DNA of 7,180 bases, from positions 1 to 7,180 of the forward strand of contig JANTFY010000117.1 of NCBI GenBank assembly GCA_024763185.1, in the 5' to 3' direction. Positions 1-6,327 of the stretch are shown here, in pieces. The notes below the pieces were generated by a model, which had not been told where the DNA came from, did not search any database, and was given only the letters and a program-made list of their open reading frames with translations. A program made the translations under genes and the position numbers. Numbering within the stretch: position 1 is the stretch's first letter; each line of letters begins with the position of its first letter. Source of the stretch: Gammaproteobacteria bacterium (GTDB lineage Bacteria > Pseudomonadota > Gammaproteobacteria > GCA-001735895).

Positions 1-9
1 CTTTAAGTA

Positions 10-15
10 TATAAT
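10..15 (+). promoter_or_regulatory. Possible -10 element upstream of the Lys-rich membrane protein gene
   Basis: A perfect TATAAT hexamer lies in an AT-rich leader 73 bp before the ATG at 89. The matching -35 would fall outside the window, so the promoter cannot be confirmed. AT-rich sequence makes chance matches common. The leader at 1-88 shows no other clear signal. The ribosome binding site of the downstream gene is weak: AGGT at 75-78, ten bases before the ATG. Confidence 0.3.
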
Positions 16-88
16 TAAATACTAAATTAAAAGGCGATATTCCTTAACTATCGTTTCCCATAACAAATTAATACAGGTACAGATCAAC

Positions 89-997
89 ATGGCAGACAGC
101 ACCCCGCCTGGTAAAAAGGCCAGTACTAAAAAATCTGTGAAAAAGGCAGCTCCTGCAAAAAAAACCGTGGTAAAGAAAGCCGCCTCAAGCAAAAAGGCTG
201 CCGTTAAAAAGACCGCGAATAAAAAAGCGGCCATCAAGAAAGCGCCGGTCAAAAAGGCCGCCAGCAAAAAAGCATCCAAATCGAAAGAACCGGTCAATAT
301 GATCGAGCGGCGAAAAAGCAACCTGGATAACCTGGCCGCCATTAAAACCCTGGTTAAGGAAATGCGCCAGGACCATGACAATCGTGACAAACAAATAACA
401 TCGCTGGTTCGTGAAATTCAACAAGGTTTCTCAACCATTTCCGACTACTCCAAAGAACAGGAAGTAGAACGCGATGCGCAGATGGTTGATCTTTATAAAT
501 CCATCGACAAAGCCTTTGACAAGGCTGAAAACACCACCCAGTCGCAGGAAGAACGCAGCTTGCTGATCCTTAAAACATTAAGCGAATCAATCATGCAGGA
601 TCATGAAAAAACCCTGCAGGAAGTCCAGGAACAGAAAGATCTGCAGGATAAAAAAATTGAGCATCTGACAAAAATCCAGGATCAAAAAACCGGTCGAAAC
701 CGCCTGATTGCCATTCCCGGCATGATCATTGCCATCATCGCGATTATTTACATGTTTTACGTGGTAAGCATCATGGAAAAAGCCATGACCAGCATGTCCT
801 CCAATATTGTTAAAATTCAGCAATCCGTGGGTAACATGTCGCAAAATATGGACAGCATAAGCCTGGATACCAATGCCATGAACACCAATATGGGCCAGCT
901 TAATCAGAGCATGGGGCAGATGAGTCATGATTTGAACGTCATGAACCGAAACGTATCGCCAACCATGAAGAACATGAATGACATGATGCCGTGGTAG
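89..997 (+). CDS. Unrecognised membrane protein with histone-H1-like Lys/Ala tail, coiled coil and Met-rich C-terminus
   Basis: I do not recognise this 302-residue protein as a named family. Residues 9-66 are a low-complexity KKAA-type tail; the first 66 residues carry 24 lysines, resembling histone H1 or AlgP-like tails. Residues about 72-200 are charged and helical (many K, E, Q, D), probably a coiled coil. Residues 206-228 form one hydrophobic membrane helix flanked by basic residues (TGRNR) on the N side, so the Lys tail is predicted to be cytoplasmic. Residues 229-302 are outside and Met/Asn/Ser-rich, with 14 Met in 74 residues, ending in MMPW. There is no signal peptide or enzyme motif. 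The stop overlaps the next gene, apbE, which suggests a shared transcript and envelope role. By inference the tail could bind DNA, RNA or acidic phospholipid. The reading frame is certain; the function is not. Confidence 0.85.
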   Translation: MADSTPPGKKASTKKSVKKAAPAKKTVVKKAASSKKAAVKKTANKKAAIKKAPVKKAASKKASKSKEPVNMIERRKSNLDNLAAIKTLVKEMRQDHDNRDKQITSLVREIQQGFSTISDYSKEQEVERDAQMVDLYKSIDKAFDKAENTTQSQEERSLLILKTLSESIMQDHEKTLQEVQEQKDLQDKKIEHLTKIQDQKTGRNRLIAIPGMIIAIIAIIYMFYVVSIMEKAMTSMSSNIVKIQQSVGNMSQNMDSISLDTNAMNTNMGQLNQSMGQMSHDLNVMNRNVSPTMKNMNDMMPW

Positions 998-2040
998 GAC
1001 GAAGGACAGTTCTTCTTTTCGCTCCCCACCCTGCCATTATTTTACTGGCGGTCCTGTCACTTTTACTCGGTGCCTGTGAACCTGCCCGGCAGCAGTATGT
1101 ATTGACCGGGCAAACCATGGGCACGACCTACAGCATAACGCTGGTGACCACCGAGGCTCCACCCCCTGCCCTTGAAGCGCACATCAAGAACCGCCTGACA
1201 TCGCTCAACCGGCAAATGTCGACCTATGTGCACGATTCGGAAATCAGCCGTATCAATAACTCCAGGGACAACGTGTGCTATTCACTGTCTGACGATTTTG
1301 CAACGGTCATGCAACAGGCTGTGGAGGTATCCAAACTGACCGGCGGCGCTTTCGATCCGGGCCTCAAACCCCTGATTGATTTATGGGGTTTTGGCAATCA
1401 AGGCGACAAGCAGAAAATACCCTCCCCTGAAGCGATTGAGACATTACTCGATGCCCGACAAGTACCCGCTTTTGAACTAAAGGAGCGCCGTTTACACAAA
1501 TTTGACCCCGCGCTTGAACTCGATCTGTCGGCCATCGCCAAGGGTTATGCGGTGGACGTCCTGGCTGGCATTGTGGCGCAATCCGGTTACCACAACTACC
1601 TGGTCGAAATTGGCGGCGAAGTCCGCGCCCGTGGCCATCGACCCGACGGCCAGGCCTGGAAAGTGGCCATCCAGCAACCCGATCATTTAAACGGTGACAT
1701 TCACCGGGTGATCAGTCTGCACAACCAGTCGGTCGCCACCTCTGGAGATTACCAGAATTACTTCGAAGTCGATGGGGTGCGTTATGCCCATGTTATCGAC
1801 CCGTTCACCGGTTATCCCCCTGACAATCATATTGCCTCTGTCACCGTCATTACTGATCAGTGCATGCGTGCCGACGCGCTGGCCACGGCATTGATGGTCA
1901 TGGACCTGCAAACAGGACTGGCACTGGCGGATCAACTGGATCTTGCCGTTTATTACATCCTGCGTAACGCAGGCGGTTATCAAACCCGTTCTTCAGCGGC
2001 TTTCAAACGCCTGTATTCGGATAACTCTCTCACCCATTAG
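991..2040 (+). CDS. apbE: ApbE: FAD:protein FMN transferase, lipoprotein
   Basis: ApbE enzymes move FMN from FAD onto a Ser/Thr of target proteins, such as Na+-NQR, Rnf or flavinylated reductases, on the outer face of the inner membrane. This 349-residue protein has the family's usual length. It has a lipoprotein signal with lipobox LGAC and Cys29. Family motifs follow in order: TMGTTYSITL (42-51), TGGAFDP (117-123), LDLSAIAKGYAVD (177-189), EIGGEVRARG (206-215), SGDY (251-254), YAHVIDPFTGYP (265-276) and ADALATAL (294-301), which holds the metal-binding Asp/Thr (D295, T299). The start is GTG, overlapping the upstream gene by 7 nt. It is the only start that keeps the signal peptide, because a stop lies four codons upstream in frame and the next Met is residue 43. 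No Shine-Dalgarno sequence is visible, so translation probably depends on coupling. No flavinylation target gene is in the window. Confidence 0.95.
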   Translation: MVGRRTVLLFAPHPAIILLAVLSLLLGACEPARQQYVLTGQTMGTTYSITLVTTEAPPPALEAHIKNRLTSLNRQMSTYVHDSEISRINNSRDNVCYSLSDDFATVMQQAVEVSKLTGGAFDPGLKPLIDLWGFGNQGDKQKIPSPEAIETLLDARQVPAFELKERRLHKFDPALELDLSAIAKGYAVDVLAGIVAQSGYHNYLVEIGGEVRARGHRPDGQAWKVAIQQPDHLNGDIHRVISLHNQSVATSGDYQNYFEVDGVRYAHVIDPFTGYPPDNHIASVTVITDQCMRADALATALMVMDLQTGLALADQLDLAVYYILRNAGGYQTRSSAAFKRLYSDNSLTH

Positions 2041-2043
2041 GAA

Positions 2044-2156
2044 TTTACTTTCCTCTCGAAAAGGCGCTACGCTCGCAAAGAAAAACCATCATTTGCTATT
2101 GTTTTCCACTGCGTCTTTGCGAGAAATCATGCTTTTCTTAAAGTAAAACCGAGAGG
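2044..2156. repeat. Imperfect palindrome of about 100 bp between apbE and umuD
   Basis: Three arms pair in nested order: TTTACTTT (2044-2051) with AAAGTAAA (2140-2147), AAAAG (2059-2063) with CTTTT (2132-2136), and CTCGCAAAGA (2072-2081) with TCTTTGCGAG (2114-2123). A further 7-bp pair, CCTCTCG (2052-2058) and CGAGAGG (2150-2156), cannot form together with the outermost arm, so two alternative folds exist. The CTGCGTCTTTGCGAGAAA-like core (2109-2126) resembles intergenic repeats I recall from many bacterial genomes. By inference it is a decayed non-coding repeat or small MITE, possibly stabilising the apbE mRNA end. There is no T-tract, so it is not a standard terminator. Confidence 0.55.
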
Positions 2157-2169
2157 GTTCATTTTGGAC

Positions 2170-2198
2170 TTGAACCCATACCTGTTAACATCTACACT
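2170..2198 (+). promoter_or_regulatory. Candidate sigma-70 promoter of umuD
   Basis: TTGAAC (2170-2175) and TACACT (2193-2198) are separated by exactly 17 bp. The -10 matches the consensus at four of six positions. Transcription would start near 2205, about 30 bp before the umuD ATG. The LexA-like site overlaps the spacer and the -10, which is the expected arrangement for repression. Just downstream is a short direct repeat, TGAGAAC, twice with a 4-bp gap (2202-2219). Confidence 0.55.
2182..2197 (+). promoter_or_regulatory. Putative LexA (SOS) box
   Basis: CTGT (2182-2185), eight bases, then ACAC (2194-2197) matches the gammaproteobacterial LexA consensus CTGT-N8-ACAG with only the last base changed. 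It overlaps the candidate -10 of umuD, so bound LexA would block RNA polymerase. Position, spacing and the downstream gene all agree with SOS control, though the half-sites are not perfectly symmetric. Confidence 0.6.
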
Positions 2199-2234
2199 TA
2201 ATGAGAACATTTTGAGAACTTATTAGGTGCGAAC

Positions 2235-2669
2235 ATGTCCATTACCTGTATCACTCAACCCGATGAAGAGCTCAGTGAGCTGCAACTACCGCTGTATGGC
2301 TGCCGGGTACGCACCGGTTTTCCCTCGCCGGCCGATGATTTTATCGACCGTGCGCTGGACTTGAATGAATTTCTCATCAGCAAGCCCTCGGCCACTTTTT
2401 TTGCCTGGGCGGAAGGTGATTCATTGAAAGATATCGGCATCACCCAGGGTGACCTGCTGATTATCGACCGCTCGGCAGAACAGCGCCATGGTGCCGTCGT
2501 GGTCGCCGCCATTGATGGCGAACTGACCTGCAAGATTCTGGATAAGCGCCGCATGTTATTGCTCGCTGCCAATAAAGAATACCCAGCCATCAACATCGCC
2601 GGCATGGATGAACTGCTGATTGAAGGCGTGGTCACGCACAGCATCAAGCGGCATTTACAACAGGCCTAG
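2235..2669 (+). CDS. umuD: UmuD: self-cleaving subunit of DNA polymerase V
   Basis: UmuD is cut when it meets RecA filaments on single-stranded DNA, and the UmuD' dimer then activates UmuC for translesion synthesis. This 144-residue protein belongs to the S24 (LexA-like) peptidase family. The cleavage region reads VRTGFPSPADDF, with the cut expected between Thr27 and Gly28. The nucleophile is Ser63 in GDSL and the general base is Lys100 in GELTCK. The Gly28-Ser63 and Ser63-Lys100 spacings (35 and 37) equal those of E. coli UmuD (G25, S60, K97). There is no DNA-binding domain, so it is not LexA. Two differences from E. coli are Thr instead of Cys at P1, and Leu instead of Met after the catalytic Ser. 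The start is set by AGGTG at 2225-2229, five bases before the ATG. It is likely SOS-induced from the promoter just upstream. Confidence 0.95.
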   Translation: MSITCITQPDEELSELQLPLYGCRVRTGFPSPADDFIDRALDLNEFLISKPSATFFAWAEGDSLKDIGITQGDLLIIDRSAEQRHGAVVVAAIDGELTCKILDKRRMLLLAANKEYPAINIAGMDELLIEGVVTHSIKRHLQQA

Positions 2670-2670
2670 C

Positions 2671-2763
2671 AATGACCACAATATTGTCATTGCGACAGAC
2701 AATTGCTCCTGGATTATCTGCATATATGCCATCCATGGCAAAAAGCGACAGCGAAGCAATCTC
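2671..2763. repeat. Degraded intergenic repeat between umuD and umuC
   Basis: The spacer holds GTCATTGCGACAG (2686-2698) and GCGACAGCGAAGCAATCTC (2745-2763). They share a direct GCGACAG (2692-2698, 2745-2751), and ATTGC (2689-2693) is inverted against GCAAT (2756-2760). A small stem, AATGAC (2671-2676) with GTCATT (2686-2691), sits one base after the umuD stop, and GCCAT/ATGGC (2728-2739) forms another. The two ends resemble the GTCATTGCGA...GCGAAGCAATCTC repeat I recall as common between genes in Gammaproteobacteria. The relationship is by recollection, not by search. No gene is seen in 2670-2817. Confidence 0.5.
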
Positions 2764-2817
2764 TTTCTACCCAACATCATTTACGATGGCAGAAACCCCG
2801 TACACAGGCTTTTAATC

Positions 2818-4068
2818 ATGATGGGCCTGGTTGACTGCAACTCCTGTTATGCCTCCTGCGAGCAGGTATTCCGCCCCGACCTGCGCGACAAACCGGTCAT
2901 CGTGTTAAGCAATAACGACGGCTGCATCATCGCGCGTAGCAAACAGGCCAAGTCACTGGGCATTCCTGATTTGAAACCCTATTTCAAGATCAAACCCCTC
3001 ATTAAAAAAAACCGGGTACAGGTATTCTCGGCCAATTTTCGCCTGTACGGTGACATTTCCAACCAGGTCATGGCGACCCTGCGTGAATTTTCACCGCATG
3101 TCGAACAGTACAGCATCGATGAAATGTTCCTCGATTTCGACGGTCTCAAACTCGACCTTGATGACTATGGCACGGTTATCAGAAAAACCATCTGGCAACA
3201 TGTACGCATGCCGGTCGGTGTCGGTATCGCCCCCACCAAAACCCTGACCAAGCTGGCCAACCATGCCGCCAAAAACATAAAAGGCTCCGGCGTTGCCGTG
3301 CTTGATGCACCCTACAAATGGCAATGGCTGCAAAAACGCCTGCCGATCAACAAAATCTGGGGCATAGGCAAACAACTGACCCGCCGACTGAACGCGGTCG
3401 GCATCCACAGCGCCTACCAGCTGGCACAGGCCGATCCACATTTTATCCGCAAACAGACCAGCGTGAACGTCGAGCGCACCATACGCGAACTTAACGGCGA
3501 GCCCTGTATCGGGCTGGATGAAGAACCGGCACCGAAAAAGGAAATCTTCGTCACCCGCTCCTTCGGCAGCAAAACCGGCAGTAAAGAGGAGCTGCTCAGG
3601 CATATCAGCCGTTATGCCGCGGCAGCGGCGGAAAAACTGCGTAGCCAGAACAGCTTTTGCAGCAGCCTCTACCTGTTTGCCTTCACCTCCGAATTCAAAC
3701 CCGGTTTTTACCGTAACAGCCGGGTGCTGCGCCTGCCTTATCCCACCAGTGACAGCGAAGTCATCATTCGTTACGCCAAGGCCGGCATGCGCGAGATTTA
3801 CCAGCCCAACAAACTGTTTGCCAAATGCGGCATCGGCCTGCTGGATATTCGTGACCGCAGTTTTTACCAGTTTGATTTATTCACCCCGGGCCAGAGCCAG
3901 CGTACGGATGAACTGATGCAGGTGATTGATTCGGTCAACCAGCGCTACGGCCGTGACTCGGTTACCTTTGGTGCTGAAGGCCTGACCGGCAAGTGGACCA
4001 TGCGCCAGAACAAGCTATCCCCCTCCTACACCTCGTCATGGCTGGATATCCCCAGGGTTCATTGCTGA
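2818..4068 (+). CDS. umuC: UmuC: catalytic subunit of DNA polymerase V (Y-family)
   Basis: UmuC is the error-prone lesion-bypass polymerase that works with UmuD' and RecA. This 416-residue protein is close to the 422 of E. coli. With the start at 2818 it aligns without gaps to the E. coli N-terminus: catalytic Asp6, steric-gate Tyr11 (YASCE) and Asp101-Glu102 in YSIDE all fall at the E. coli numbers. SNNDGCIIARS is the conserved finger segment. A beta-clamp binding motif, QFDLF, is at 351-355, and the C-terminus carries the UmuC-specific SPSYTSSWLDIP tail. The frame is open back to 2620, but that stretch overlaps umuD and repeat sequence and resembles no UmuC. A weak AGG (2806-2808) lies nine bases before 2818; 2821 is an alternative ATG. 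umuC lies 148 bp after umuD, where the genes usually touch. It is probably transcribed from the umuD promoter. Confidence 0.95.
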   Translation: MMGLVDCNSCYASCEQVFRPDLRDKPVIVLSNNDGCIIARSKQAKSLGIPDLKPYFKIKPLIKKNRVQVFSANFRLYGDISNQVMATLREFSPHVEQYSIDEMFLDFDGLKLDLDDYGTVIRKTIWQHVRMPVGVGIAPTKTLTKLANHAAKNIKGSGVAVLDAPYKWQWLQKRLPINKIWGIGKQLTRRLNAVGIHSAYQLAQADPHFIRKQTSVNVERTIRELNGEPCIGLDEEPAPKKEIFVTRSFGSKTGSKEELLRHISRYAAAAAEKLRSQNSFCSSLYLFAFTSEFKPGFYRNSRVLRLPYPTSDSEVIIRYAKAGMREIYQPNKLFAKCGIGLLDIRDRSFYQFDLFTPGQSQRTDELMQVIDSVNQRYGRDSVTFGAEGLTGKWTMRQNKLSPSYTSSWLDIPRVHC

Positions 4069-4078
4069 TCAAAAACAG

Positions 4079-6208
4079 TCAACCTCTGCGCCAGCGGTGG
4101 AAACGACTGACCCAGTCCAGCAGTTTTTGCGGAGCATGTGCTTTTTTCCATTCACCGGCGACAAACTTGTTGGCCTCGGCCAGCGTCGGGTAAATGTGAA
4201 TAGTGCCGAGAATCTTGTTCAGGCCCAGGTCGTGTTTCATGGCCAGCACGTATTCGGCAATCAGATCACCGGCGTGTTCGCCCACCAGGGTGACACCCAG
4301 GATCTTGTCCTTGCCGGGCACCGTTAATACCTTGATAAAACCATGCGCTTCACTGTCGGCAATGGCGCGGTCAAGGTCATCGATGCCATAGCGGGTGACC
4401 TCGTAGGCCAGGCCCTGAGCCCTGGCTTCGGTCTCATTCAGGCCCACGCGTGCCACTTCGGGCTCAGTAAAGGTCGCCCACGGGATTACCGAATAATCGG
4501 CCTTGAATCGTTTAAAAATTCCAAACAGCGCATTAACCGAGGCATACCAGGCCTGGTGAGACGCTGTATGAGTAAACTGGTAAGGACCCGCGACATCACC
4601 ACAGGCATATATCGTCGGAATGTTGCTTTGCAGGTATTCATTAACTTCAATGGTGCCACGTGGCGTTAACCTGACACCGAGTTGTTCCAGCCCAAAGCCG
4701 CTGACATTCGGCGCACGGCCGACAGCGACCAGCAGGGCATCAAACGGAATTGCCACATCCGTTCCGTCATGTTGCGCAATTAACTCGGCGCGATCGCCCT
4801 GCCGGATAATCTTCTTCGCGCGGTGATTCACCAGTACCTTGACCCCTTCATCGCTGAACTTTTGCATGACCAGTTCAGAGATTTCAGGATCTTCACGCCC
4901 CATGATCTGTGGCGCCATTTCCACCTGTGTCACCTCTATACCCAGGCGGTTGAAACTCTGCGTCAATTCACAGCCAATCGGGCCGCCACCGAGCACAACC
5001 ATCTTTTCGGGTTTGACGCGCATGTCCCATACATTGTCCGAGGTGTAATAATCAATCTGCTCGAGCCCTTCAATCGGCGGTACAAAAGGCCGCGCCCCGG
5101 TGGCTACCACGATATGCCGGGCGCTCAGTGTTTTACCATTCACTTCAACGCTCCAGGGCGAAACGATTTTGGCTTCACCCTCGATGACATCAACACCCAG
5201 ACCGGTGAAACGTTCTACCGAATCATGCGGTTCAATCTTGCTAATGACCGATTGCACCCGTTGCATCACATGCGCAAAATCGAACTCGGCATTGGCCTTT
5301 TTAATACCGAATTCTTCACTACGGCTGATGTGTGAAAGAAACTTGGCTGAGCGAATTATGGCCTTGGAGGGTACACAGCCGGTATTCAGACAATCTCCAC
5401 CCATTTTGTGTTTTTCAATCAACGTGACTTTGGCCTTCACGGCAGCAGCAATATAGGCGGTAACCAGTCCTGCTGAACCGCCACCGATGACAATCAGGTT
5501 GGTATCGAATGAGGCCGGTTTTTGATAAGCCTTAAGCGCCCGCCTGTTTTTAACCAGGTTGACTGTTTTACGGGCCACAAAGGGCAGTATCGCCAACAGT
5601 ACAAATGACAAAATCAAACCTGGCGATAATATGCCCGACACGGATTCGATCTGTGCCAGTTGCGTACCGGCATTCACATACACCGCGGTACCGGCCAGCA
5701 TGCCGAGCTGGCTGACCCAGTAAAAGGTCCAGGTTTTAAGTTGTGTCAGACCCATCAACAGGTTGATGACAAAAAACGGGAATGCCGGTACCAGGCGCAA
5801 CGCAAACAGGTAAAACGCGCCGTCTTTTTCGATACCATCGTTAATAGCACTGAGGTGGTGACTGAAGCGGGTTTGCACACTGTCGCGAAAAATATATCGT
5901 GACACCAGGAAAGCCAGCGTGGCGCCGATGGAACTGGCAAAAGAGACAATGACAAGCCCCGTGACCAGGCCAAAAATAGCGCCGCCTATCAGGGTCATAA
6001 TCGCCGCTCCGGGTAAGGAGGCACCGGTAATAATCACATAGGCAATAAAAAAGGACAGAATCGTGAGTAACTGGTTTTGCTGATAAAACTGCTCAAAGGA
6101 GGATTGTTGCGACTTGATGTATTCCAGGGTCAGGAACCGGTCCACATCAAACCCTATAAAAACCGCAATTACGGCCATCAGCAGACCCAGTATGATGATT
6201 TTTTTCAT
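4079..6208 (-). CDS. TVP38/TMEM64 membrane domain fused to FAD-dependent disulfide oxidoreductase
   Basis: This 709-residue protein joins two families. Residues 1-225 are a TVP38/TMEM64 (DedA-like) membrane domain: an N-terminal helix (4-20), hydrophobic segments near 48-105, and the family core RLVPAFPFFVINLLMG (138-153), ending in a basic NRR loop. Residues 236-709 are a class I pyridine nucleotide-disulfide oxidoreductase of the mercuric reductase/lipoamide dehydrogenase type: FAD-binding GGGSAG (242-247), redox pair Cys273/Cys278 in GGDCLNTGCVPSK, a second nucleotide fold GGGPIGCE (407-414), FAD motif TIYACGDVAG (532-541), and a dimerisation domain with the active-site HxxP...E (His671, Glu678). 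Glu430 at the end of the second fold's beta strand hints at NADH. The MerA-specific C-terminal Cys pair and heavy-metal-binding N-domain are absent, so mercury reduction is unlikely. The flavoenzyme is probably held on the cytoplasmic membrane face. The substrate is unknown. No Shine-Dalgarno sequence is seen before the ATG. Confidence 0.92.
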   Translation of the reverse strand: MKKIIILGLLMAVIAVFIGFDVDRFLTLEYIKSQQSSFEQFYQQNQLLTILSFFIAYVIITGASLPGAAIMTLIGGAIFGLVTGLVIVSFASSIGATLAFLVSRYIFRDSVQTRFSHHLSAINDGIEKDGAFYLFALRLVPAFPFFVINLLMGLTQLKTWTFYWVSQLGMLAGTAVYVNAGTQLAQIESVSGILSPGLILSFVLLAILPFVARKTVNLVKNRRALKAYQKPASFDTNLIVIGGGSAGLVTAYIAAAVKAKVTLIEKHKMGGDCLNTGCVPSKAIIRSAKFLSHISRSEEFGIKKANAEFDFAHVMQRVQSVISKIEPHDSVERFTGLGVDVIEGEAKIVSPWSVEVNGKTLSARHIVVATGARPFVPPIEGLEQIDYYTSDNVWDMRVKPEKMVVLGGGPIGCELTQSFNRLGIEVTQVEMAPQIMGREDPEISELVMQKFSDEGVKVLVNHRAKKIIRQGDRAELIAQHDGTDVAIPFDALLVAVGRAPNVSGFGLEQLGVRLTPRGTIEVNEYLQSNIPTIYACGDVAGPYQFTHTASHQAWYASVNALFGIFKRFKADYSVIPWATFTEPEVARVGLNETEARAQGLAYEVTRYGIDDLDRAIADSEAHGFIKVLTVPGKDKILGVTLVGEHAGDLIAEYVLAMKHDLGLNKILGTIHIYPTLAEANKFVAGEWKKAHAPQKLLDWVSRFHRWRRG

Positions 6209-6246
6209 ATATTTTTTTGTAATTGATATGCTGCTATGACTCTACA

Positions 6247-6265
6247 GCTGAATCATAAGTTCAGC
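6247..6265 (-). promoter_or_regulatory. Dyad over a possible -10 upstream of the TVP38-oxidoreductase gene
   Basis: GCTGAA (6247-6252) and TTCAGC (6260-6265) form a perfect 6-bp inverted repeat around a 7-base centre. Read on the minus strand, TATGAT (6257-6252) matches five of six positions of a -10 element, about 44 bp before the ATG at 6208. No convincing -35 is present. The dyad could be an operator or just a small hairpin. It has no T-tract, so it is not a classical terminator for the upstream phosphatase gene. The rest of 6209-6327 shows nothing else I can support. Confidence 0.3.
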
Positions 6266-6327
6266 AGCGGCCTTGTTTTTGAAAGCACATCAAGCGCAAT
6301 CAAATTGTAGTCACCATGCTCTGAATC

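Noticed and set aside
89..300. Repeated AAAAAGGC-like units read as a DNA tandem repeat or CRISPR-like array.
   Set aside because: The units are irregular and are explained by Lys-Lys-Ala codons; there are no spacers.
89..997. Calling the first gene a histone H1 or HU homologue.
   Set aside because: Only the low-complexity tail is similar; the remaining 235 residues are a membrane coiled-coil protein.
2620..2817. A 66-residue N-terminal extension of UmuC, since its frame stays open back to 2620.
   Set aside because: It overlaps the umuD end in another frame and reads repeat sequence; starting at 2818 reproduces the E. coli residue numbering exactly.
4823..5335. A 170-residue plus-strand open frame opposite the oxidoreductase.
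   Set aside because: It lies wholly antisense to a gene with conserved motifs and shows no domain of its own.
5918..5935. SSIGAT (residues 92-97 of the TVP38 fusion) as an ApbE flavinylation site.
   Set aside because: The usual upstream Asp and the contiguous S/T-G-A-T are absent, and it lies in a hydrophobic segment.
4079..6208. Calling the fusion a mercuric reductase (MerA).
   Set aside because: The C-terminal Cys pair and the heavy-metal-associated N-domain are missing, and no mer genes are nearby.
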